Of a stretch of 7,253 nt of DNA, positions 1 to 4,458 are shown piece after piece. Origin of the DNA: JBDRHL01 sp043816955. Its GTDB lineage: Bacteria > Planctomycetota > Phycisphaerae > Sedimentisphaerales > CAYZTY01. The stretch covers positions 1 to 7,253 of the forward strand of contig JBDRHL010000179.1 of the NCBI GenBank assembly GCA_043816955.1. The letters run 5' to 3'. The notes beneath the pieces are model-generated. The model had not been told where the DNA came from. It saw only the letters and a list, made by a program, of their open reading frames with translations, and did no database searches. Both the position numbers and the translations under genes were made by a program. Position 1 is the first letter of the stretch; each line of letters opens with the position of its first letter.

Positions 1-90
1 CTGATTAAACTTGGTGCATATTATTTCCATGAAAGGGTGTGGATTGGCGTAAACTTTGGCAAAAAGAGGCCGCCTGAATATCAGATTTAG
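1..90 (+). CDS. C-terminal end of a DUF2061-type small membrane protein (partial, 5' end outside window)
   Basis: Frame 1 is open from the first base and stops at TAG 88-90, giving the last 29 residues of a protein that begins upstream. The segment AYYFHERVWIGVNFGK resembles the end of DUF2061 (PF09834) proteins, short two-helix membrane proteins whose C-terminus carries a conserved Tyr-Tyr-x-His-Glu-Arg-x-Trp stretch followed by a Trp/Phe-Gly. The function of DUF2061 is not established. As I recall, these genes are often found near, or fused to, sulfate-activation genes (ATP sulfurylase, APS kinase), which would fit its place just ahead of an APS/PAPS reductase. Only the tail is visible, so membrane helices cannot be checked. 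The gap to the next gene is 39 bases, which suggests one transcript. The family call rests on a single short motif. Confidence 0.6.
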   Translation: MIKLGAYYFHERVWIGVNFGKKRPPEYQI

Positions 91-129
91 AAAATCATAT
101 TATTAAAAGTTACAGGGAGATTTGTAGTT

Positions 130-843
130 ATGTTGATTGAAGAAGCCACAGAAAGTGTCCCAGAACTTGTCGATAAGCTGAATTTTGCAGAAAAAATCCA
201 GCGGTCTCTGGATTTGATTGACCGGGCTTATCAGGAGTATGGAGACAGCCTTGTCGTTGCCAACAGTCTTGGTAAGGATTCGAGTGTTATCTGGCATCTG
301 GCTAAAAAGGTAAGTCCGAAGATTCGCGGCTTCATCGTAACAACAAGGTTCAAGCCAGCCGAAACCAAGCAGTTTATGGCTGATGAAGTCGGCCGTTATC
401 CGGAGCTAAAGGTTTACAGCAATGATGAAGAAATCCCGGACAAACTATATGAAACTGACCCAGACAGGTGCTGTGAGATTCTGAAGGTGCAACCCGTGCG
501 ACAGGCGGTGCAGGAAATGAATGTTAAATGCTGGGTTACCGGGCTTCGCTGCACAGAAGGCCGAACGCGTACCGAGTATAAGGAAATCGAAGAACTGGAC
601 AAAGGCTTGATTAAGCTCAATCCGATTCTTATCTGGTATGAGCGGGAAGTGTGGGAATACCTGGCTCTGTACAAGGTAGATGTTAATCCTCTATACGGCA
701 AGGGCTACAGGTCACTTGGGTGTGCACCATGTACTAAAATAGCTCAAGGTGTAGACGAACGTGCTGGAAGATGGATTGGAACAAGCAAGTGCGGCGGTGA
801 GTGCGGTATCCACACGAAACCATTACTTGACTATCAGATATAA
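130..843 (+). CDS. cysH: Assimilatory adenylylsulfate (APS)/PAPS reductase, [4Fe-4S] type, CysH family
   Basis: A 237-aa cytoplasmic enzyme predicted to reduce APS (or PAPS) to sulfite plus AMP (or PAP), feeding the sulfite reductase encoded downstream. The PP-loop nucleotide motif SLGKDS is at residues 46-51. The cysteine set of the iron-sulfur class is complete: Cys114-Cys115 (CCEILKVQP) and Cys198/Cys201 (GCAPC) as 4Fe-4S ligands, RAGRW at 211-215, and a C-terminal ECGIH with the catalytic Cys225. In this family a full cluster motif usually marks APS rather than PAPS as substrate. The substrate region is unusual: residues 138-147 read GLRCTEGRTR where family members normally have Gly-Leu-Arg-Arg-x-Gln-Ser, and the usual Asp-Thr-Gly before Pro-Glu-Thr is replaced (TTRFKPAET, 71-79). 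Cys221 near the active-site tail is an extra cysteine. GGGAGA at 115-120, nine bases ahead of the ATG, supports the start. The stop overlaps the next ATG (TAATG). Confidence 0.88.
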   Translation: MLIEEATESVPELVDKLNFAEKIQRSLDLIDRAYQEYGDSLVVANSLGKDSSVIWHLAKKVSPKIRGFIVTTRFKPAETKQFMADEVGRYPELKVYSNDEEIPDKLYETDPDRCCEILKVQPVRQAVQEMNVKCWVTGLRCTEGRTRTEYKEIEELDKGLIKLNPILIWYEREVWEYLALYKVDVNPLYGKGYRSLGCAPCTKIAQGVDERAGRWIGTSKCGGECGIHTKPLLDYQI

Positions 844-2096
844 TGGAAACAGAAAAAATGAAGGCTGATACATTAGCGATACATGGTGGTTTTTCCGGTG
901 ATAGAGAAACCGGTGCCACTGCGGTACCTATCTGTCAGAGCGTTTCGTATGCATATAGAAGTGCTCAGGAACTGGCGGATGTCTTCGATGGCAAAGTTCC
1001 AGGATATATCTATACGCGGATTGCAAATCCGACTACTACGGTATTGGAAGCAAGGCTTACGCAACTTGAAGATGGAATCGGCTGCATTGCTACTTCAAGC
1101 GGTATGGCAGCTATAGCGTCGGTTGTAATGGGTTTAGTCAAAGCCGGGGACCAGATTATTGCTGCGGCAGGTATATTCGGCGGAACAGTGTCCTTATTTG
1201 AAAATACGTTGGGACGGTTCGGCGTGAAAACGGTTCTGGTTGATGCCGCAGATACCAATAACTTTGCAAGGGTAATCAATGATAAAACAAAGCTGATTTT
1301 TGTTGAAACTATCGGCAATCCTCGAATGGACGTTCCTGATATTCCGGCCATAGCTGAAATCAGTCGCAAGGCGAATATACCCTTAGTTGTTGACAATACC
1401 GTTACAACGCCGGTACTTTTTAGGCCCGGTTCGTTCGGTGCTGATATTGTCGTTCATTCAACCTCAAAGTTTATAAATGGCCACGGCACAGCCATTGGCG
1501 GAGCAATAATTGATACAGGAAATTACAATTGGAGAAAAGGAATTATTGAAGATATCAAAAAGCTGTCTGAAAAAGCCGGCCAATTAGCGTTCTTGTCACA
1601 TTTAAGAAATCTAATCTATCGTGATCTTGGCGGTTGTCCTGCCCCGATGAATTCTTTTTTGATGTTGCAGGGACTGGAGACTTTGCCCTGCAGAATGGTT
1701 AGGCACTGCGAAAATGCTCACAAGTTGGCACAATATCTTCAAAACCAACCGAAAATAACATGGGTGAACTATCCAGGCCTTATCGGTAGAAAGTATTATG
1801 AGAGAGTCAAGAAATTGTTTAACAGCCAAGGCGGAGGACTGCTGACATTTGGATTGGGCACTAAAGAAAGGGCATTTAAATTTATCGATTCGTTGAAGCT
1901 TGCTAAGAATTTGGCAAATCTTGGTGATGCAAAGACCCTGGTGATACACCCGGCTTCTACGATATTTCACGAATTCAGCTCTGCTGAAAAAGAAAAAATG
2001 GGCGTACCTGCCGACATGATACGAGTATCGATTGGCATAGAAGATTTCGAAGATATAAAAGCAGATTTCGAGCAAGCGTTTGAGAAAATTTCTTGA
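843..2096 (+). CDS. metY: O-acetylhomoserine sulfhydrylase (MetY-type, PLP-dependent Cys/Met metabolism enzyme)
   Basis: A 417-aa fold-type I PLP enzyme, the usual length for O-acetylhomoserine sulfhydrylases. It replaces the acetyl group of O-acetylhomoserine with sulfur to give homocysteine. Visible family motifs are YTRIANPT (57-64), SSGMAA (85-90, cofactor phosphate region), the PLP-ring aspartate in VVDNT (Asp184), the Schiff-base lysine in HSTSKFINGHG (Lys209), and the C-terminal block HPAST...IRVSIGIED with the carboxylate-binding Arg394. The HPAST and MGVPADMIRVS wording is that of OAH sulfhydrylases more than cystathionine gamma-synthases. Its neighbours suggest that the sulfur donor is a protein thiocarboxylate rather than free sulfide, as reported for Wolinella MetY. 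Translation is coupled to cysH by a one-base overlap. No good Shine-Dalgarno precedes 843. An in-frame ATG at 858 (Met6), preceded by GGAA, is a possible alternative start and would lose only five residues. Confidence 0.88.
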   Translation: METEKMKADTLAIHGGFSGDRETGATAVPICQSVSYAYRSAQELADVFDGKVPGYIYTRIANPTTTVLEARLTQLEDGIGCIATSSGMAAIASVVMGLVKAGDQIIAAAGIFGGTVSLFENTLGRFGVKTVLVDAADTNNFARVINDKTKLIFVETIGNPRMDVPDIPAIAEISRKANIPLVVDNTVTTPVLFRPGSFGADIVVHSTSKFINGHGTAIGGAIIDTGNYNWRKGIIEDIKKLSEKAGQLAFLSHLRNLIYRDLGGCPAPMNSFLMLQGLETLPCRMVRHCENAHKLAQYLQNQPKITWVNYPGLIGRKYYERVKKLFNSQGGGLLTFGLGTKERAFKFIDSLKLAKNLANLGDAKTLVIHPASTIFHEFSSAEKEKMGVPADMIRVSIGIEDFEDIKADFEQAFEKIS

Positions 2097-2105
2097 GGAT
2101 GAAAT

Positions 2106-2321
2106 ATGAAACTTATAGTAAATGGCAAAGAGATTGATTTGGCGGAAGGTTTGACTATGAGTCAACTTTTGGTTGAGCAGAATGTAAAGATGCCGGAGAT
2201 GGTATCGGTCGAGCTCAATGGACAGATTTTAAAAAGGTCACAGTTCGAAAATAGTAAATTGAAGGATGGTGACAAGGTAGAATTTCTATATTTTATGGGA
2301 GGCGGCTGTGGCATTAACTGA
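2106..2321 (+). CDS. hcyS: ThiS/MoaD-fold sulfur carrier protein with a 4-residue C-terminal extension (HcyS-like)
   Basis: A 71-aa ubiquitin-like sulfur carrier. The start MKLIVNGKEIDL, the central VELNGQILKR and the late LKDGDKVEFLYFMGGG (residues 52-67) follow the ThiS/MoaD beta-grasp pattern. These proteins act through a C-terminal Gly-Gly that is adenylated by an E1 enzyme and turned into a thiocarboxylate. Here Gly65-Gly66-Gly67 is not terminal; Cys-Gly-Ile-Asn (68-71) follows, so the protein would have to be trimmed before activation. A JAMM protease two genes downstream is the obvious candidate, as for HcyS-Ala and HcyD in Wolinella succinogenes. ThiS (thiamine) and CysO (Mycobacterium cysteine synthesis) are alternatives; the adjacent metY and sulfite reductase and the absence of thiamine genes favour HcyS. 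GAGG at 2095-2098 overlaps the metY stop and gives a good start at 2106. The 3' end overlaps hcyF by 14 bases. Confidence 0.85.
   Translation: MKLIVNGKEIDLAEGLTMSQLLVEQNVKMPEMVSVELNGQILKRSQFENSKLKDGDKVEFLYFMGGGCGIN
2297..2302 (+). promoter_or_regulatory. Shine-Dalgarno site for hcyF, inside the Gly codons of hcyS
   Basis: GGGAGG lies five bases before the GTG at 2308 and is the only good ribosome-binding site near the hcyF start. The same bases are the end of the Met64 codon plus the Gly65 and Gly66 codons of the sulfur carrier. It fixes GTG 2308 as the hcyF start: the nearby ATG at 2295 is in the hcyS frame and is not in frame with hcyF. Confidence 0.75.
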
Positions 2322-3129
2322 GAAACAAATAGAGCGGTACAGCAGGCACATTATACTTGAGCAGATCGGTGGAACAGGCCAAGAAAAACTGCTTTCATCG
2401 AAGGTCTTAATTGTAGGTGCAGGCGGCTTAGGTTCTCCCGCAGCCCTTTATTTAGCCGCTGCCGGCGTTGGAACAATTGGAATTATTGACGGCGACAAGG
2501 TGGACCTAACGAATCTGCAAAGACAAATAATTCATCACACCTCTGATGTAGGCGTCGAAAAAGTTAAATCAGCCGCCAATAAAATGCGGGCAATAAACCC
2601 CGATGTGTCGGTTAAAACTTACCACCAGTTTGCAAAAGAGGACAATATTAGAGACATTATTCGCGAGTATGATTTTGTAATTGACGGCACAGATAATTTC
2701 CCTGCCAAGTTTCTTATCAATGATGCCTGCTATTTCGAAAAGAAGCCGTTTTCACACGCGGGAATTCTGAAATTTTACGGGCAATTAATAACTGTATTGC
2801 CGGGTAAGACGACCTGCTATCGCTGTATCTTTAATGCTCCACCACCTGCTGGTGTAGTTCCATCGTGTTCTCAGGCAGGAGTGTTAGGAGTGTTGGCCGG
2901 TGTGATTGGCTCGCTTCAGGTAACTGAGGCGATAAAATATCTGCTTGACTTGGGCAAGCTGTTGACAAATACATTACTAACGTATGATGCTCTCGAAATG
3001 GACTTTCGTGCGGTTAAATTGAACCTTAATCCGAATTGTCCCTTATGTGGTGAAAATACAGAAATAACAGAATTGAAGGATGAAGAACAACCAGTATGTG
3101 ATTTGAAGAATTGCAAATGCGGAAATTAG
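2308..3129 (+). CDS. hcyF: ThiF/MoeB-family E1-like adenylyltransferase that activates the sulfur carrier (HcyF-like)
   Basis: A 273-aa cytoplasmic enzyme predicted to adenylate the trimmed C-terminus of the sulfur carrier with ATP, ready for attack by sulfide. The order of motifs is that of the MoeB/ThiF family: Arg13 in YSRHI, the nucleotide loop GAGGLG (37-42), the ribose-binding Asp61 in IIDGD, NLQRQ (69-73), Lys85, DGTDNF (126-131), two zinc-binding CxxC pairs (Cys170/Cys173 and Cys244/Cys247), and Cys187 in PSCSQAG at the place of the family's conserved active-site cysteine. There is no rhodanese domain. The final residues are cysteine-rich (Cys264, Cys269, Cys271) and lie where the gene overlaps the next start, so they may be a by-product of the overlap or an extra thiol site. 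Translation starts at GTG with a strong ribosome-binding site. ThiF and MoeB proper are less likely because no thiamine or molybdopterin genes are nearby. Confidence 0.86.
   Translation: MALTEKQIERYSRHIILEQIGGTGQEKLLSSKVLIVGAGGLGSPAALYLAAAGVGTIGIIDGDKVDLTNLQRQIIHHTSDVGVEKVKSAANKMRAINPDVSVKTYHQFAKEDNIRDIIREYDFVIDGTDNFPAKFLINDACYFEKKPFSHAGILKFYGQLITVLPGKTTCYRCIFNAPPPAGVVPSCSQAGVLGVLAGVIGSLQVTEAIKYLLDLGKLLTNTLLTYDALEMDFRAVKLNLNPNCPLCGENTEITELKDEEQPVCDLKNCKCGN
3105..3110 (+). promoter_or_regulatory. Shine-Dalgarno-like site for hcyD that decides its start
   Basis: GAAGAA ends six bases before ATG 3117, a normal spacing. It directly abuts the TTG at 3111, which therefore cannot use it, so ATG 3117 is preferred over the longer TTG start. 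The site lies within the coding end of hcyF. It is a weak match on its own. Confidence 0.5.
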
Positions 3130-3533
3130 AGATTCCAAATAATATTTTTGAACAGATGCTTGAACAAGCCAGAGCCGAAAAACCGATTGAAGCTTGCGGG
3201 ATACTTGCAGGCAAGGATGGGATAGTGGAGAAGTTTTATAAAATGATAAATAGCGACCTGAGCAGCGATCATTTTATGATGTCTCCTGAAGAACAGTTTA
3301 AGGTCGTTAAGGATATTCGTGGGGCAGGCCTTGGAATGTTAGCTATATATCACAGCCATCCTGAAACTCCAGCCAGACCTTCGGCTGAGGATATTCGGCT
3401 GGCTTTAACGCCGGATGTGATATATGTAATTGTTTCGTTGCAGAATGCTAATACTCCTGTTTTGAAGGGGTTTCTCATAGAAAATGAGAATGTAACGGAA
3501 GTTCCTGTAAAAATTGTTAAAGAGTCGAAATAA
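3117..3533 (+). CDS. hcyD: JAMM/MPN+ zinc metalloprotease acting on the sulfur carrier (HcyD/Mec+-like)
   Basis: A 138-aa single-domain JAMM (JAB1/MPN/Mov34) metalloprotease. The zinc site is complete: catalytic Glu25 in EACG, then HSHP (His79, His81), Ser89 and Asp92 in the pattern HxHPx6SxxD. The family includes Mec+ of Mycobacterium tuberculosis, which releases cysteine from CysO-Cys, and HcyD of Wolinella, which both trims the HcyS precursor and releases homocysteine from HcyS. By context this protein would remove the Cys-Gly-Ile-Asn tail from the carrier encoded upstream and later hydrolyse the carrier-amino-acid amide. I use ATG 3117, which has a GAAGAA site ahead of it; an in-frame TTG at 3111 would add two residues. 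The start overlaps the end of hcyF by 13 bases, which suggests tight translational coupling of carrier, E1 and protease. Confidence 0.88.
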   Translation: MRKLEIPNNIFEQMLEQARAEKPIEACGILAGKDGIVEKFYKMINSDLSSDHFMMSPEEQFKVVKDIRGAGLGMLAIYHSHPETPARPSAEDIRLALTPDVIYVIVSLQNANTPVLKGFLIENENVTEVPVKIVKESK

Positions 3534-3539
3534 AGGTGG
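3533..3539 (+). promoter_or_regulatory. Shine-Dalgarno site that sets the start of the 68-aa Cys-rich protein
   Basis: AAGGTGG sits four bases ahead of ATG 3544. It supports this start over the in-frame TTG at 3514, which would overlap hcyD by 20 bases and has no ribosome-binding site of its own. Confidence 0.6.
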
Positions 3540-3543
3540 TTAT

Positions 3544-3750
3544 ATGACGAGAAATTTAATTGCTGCCAAGGCGTGGAAAAATGGCAGAGAGCAGGTTTGT
3601 AAAAAGTGTGCCAATCTCGGAAACGACGCAACAAAGGCATCTGAATATGATTGGAATAATTGTCAGAAACAAAAAAGTGGTATTGATTGTTTTTCAATGT
3701 GGGATGGGAAAAACTGCCATTACTTTGTGCCTAAAGGAGAATCCGAATAA
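3544..3750 (+). CDS. Small cysteine-rich protein of unknown function
   Basis: A 68-aa protein I do not recognise. It has five cysteines: a CxxC pair at Cys19/Cys22, then Cys40, Cys49 and Cys58, with aromatic residues between them (Trp37, Trp53, Tyr60, Phe61). It has no signal peptide or membrane segment and is probably cytoplasmic. The spacing could hold a zinc ion or a small iron-sulfur cluster, or the thiols could take part in sulfur transfer; this is inference from composition only. It is a real gene by context: a good ribosome-binding site, a 10-base gap after hcyD, and a stop codon that directly abuts the ATG of the following lipoprotein gene. Its 3' end carries that gene's ribosome-binding site (AAAGGAGA, 3733-3740). 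Its place between the carrier-protease module and the sulfite reductase suggests a part in the same process, but nothing in the sequence proves this. Confidence 0.7.
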   Translation: MTRNLIAAKAWKNGREQVCKKCANLGNDATKASEYDWNNCQKQKSGIDCFSMWDGKNCHYFVPKGESE

Positions 3751-4458
3751 ATGAAAAAAGGATTAATAATTTTATTAATCGCTGTTAGTTTGCTAACTGC
3801 TGGTTGTAACCAGAATTATATAGAAAAAACCAGCACTTTTGAGCTGCTACCGGGAGATTTACTTTTCCGGGATTCAGATTGTGGGCCGCTGTGCGATGCG
3901 ATAGAAAAAGTTACAACCGGATTCGAGGGTACAAATTTATCGCACGTTGGCATTGCGGCAAAAGATACTAATGGCAACATTGTTGTTGTCGAAGCTGCTT
4001 CGAGGGGTGTCAGGATTGCTGAATTACAAAGCTTTCTTAGCCGAAGTTATGATGCACAGGGCAAACCTAAAGTTATAGTGGGACGGCTGAAAAAATCTTA
4101 TAATCAATTAATCCCAGTCGCACTGAAAGAAGCTTTTAATCTTCAAGGAAAACCTTATGATAAGGTCTTTACCGTTGATAACGATGCCTATTACTGCTCT
4201 GAACTGATTTATGAAATATTTAAGCGAGCCAACAACAATAATCCTATATTTACATTACAGCCGATGACATTTAAAGATCCGGATGCAGGTCAAACCTTGG
4301 CCGCATGGGAAGAATATTTTTCCGAGTTAGGTGTGTCTATTCCCGAAGGCCAATCGGGCATTAATCCGGGCGGAATCTCTCGCTCACAGGCTTTGACCAT
4401 TATTTATAAATATGGGAACCCAAGCAAAAACAACTTGGCTGGAGATAAAAAATTATGA
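3751..4458 (+). CDS. Lipoprotein with a YiiX/YebB-like permuted NlpC/P60 (papain-like) fold
   Basis: A 235-aa exported lipoprotein. The N-terminus has Lys2-Lys3, a hydrophobic stretch (4-15) and the lipobox LTAGC with lipidated Cys19; residue +2 is Asn, so in a Gram-negative cell it would go to the outer membrane. The mature part fits the YiiX/YebB family of circularly permuted NlpC/P60 enzymes: GDLLF at 35-39, the catalytic His in LSHVGI (His65), VVEAAS with Glu81, and the nucleophile in YYCSEL (Cys149). Known relatives are predicted amidases, thioesterases or peptidases acting on the cell wall or lipids; the substrate here is unknown. Cys44 and Cys48 (CGPLC) could form a disulfide. It is odd among cytoplasmic sulfur enzymes, yet it sits tightly in the operon: it abuts the stop of the gene before and overlaps sir by ATGA. 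The start has a strong AAAGGAGA site ten bases upstream. Confidence 0.75.
   Translation: MKKGLIILLIAVSLLTAGCNQNYIEKTSTFELLPGDLLFRDSDCGPLCDAIEKVTTGFEGTNLSHVGIAAKDTNGNIVVVEAASRGVRIAELQSFLSRSYDAQGKPKVIVGRLKKSYNQLIPVALKEAFNLQGKPYDKVFTVDNDAYYCSELIYEIFKRANNNNPIFTLQPMTFKDPDAGQTLAAWEEYFSELGVSIPEGQSGINPGGISRSQALTIIYKYGNPSKNNLAGDKKL

Noticed and set aside
91..129. Promoter or riboswitch ahead of cysH
   Set aside because: Only 39 AT-rich bases separate the stop from the next start, with a Shine-Dalgarno at 115-120; no paired -35/-10 or aptamer-like structure can be supported.
1010..1396. Minus-strand open frame of 128 codons opposite metY
   Set aside because: Fully inside metY with low-information composition; no ribosome-binding site or family motif seen.
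1611..2165. Minus-strand open frame of 184 codons opposite metY
   Set aside because: It lies antisense to a well-supported PLP enzyme gene, its protein shows no recognisable motif, and it runs across the metY-hcyS junction. It is a shadow of the coding frame.
2295..2321. Frameshift or sequencing error at the carrier/E1 junction
   Set aside because: Both frames are intact up to the overlap, the E1 has its own ribosome-binding site, and a JAMM protease that could trim the tail is present, so a genuine extended carrier is the simpler reading.
2106..3129. Assigning the carrier and E1 to thiamine (ThiS/ThiF) or molybdopterin (MoaD/MoeB) synthesis
   Set aside because: No thiamine or molybdopterin genes are in the window, and the partners are MetY, a JAMM protease and a sulfite reductase. 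Sequence alone does not exclude dual use.
3514..3543. TTG 3514 as the start of the Cys-rich small protein (78 aa)
   Set aside because: It would overlap hcyD by 20 bases and has no Shine-Dalgarno; ATG 3544 has one.
3560..3754. Second plus-strand frame over the 68-aa gene
   Set aside because: No good ribosome-binding site and it overlaps the lipoprotein start. The other frame has AAGGTGG at the right spacing and an evenly spaced cysteine pattern.
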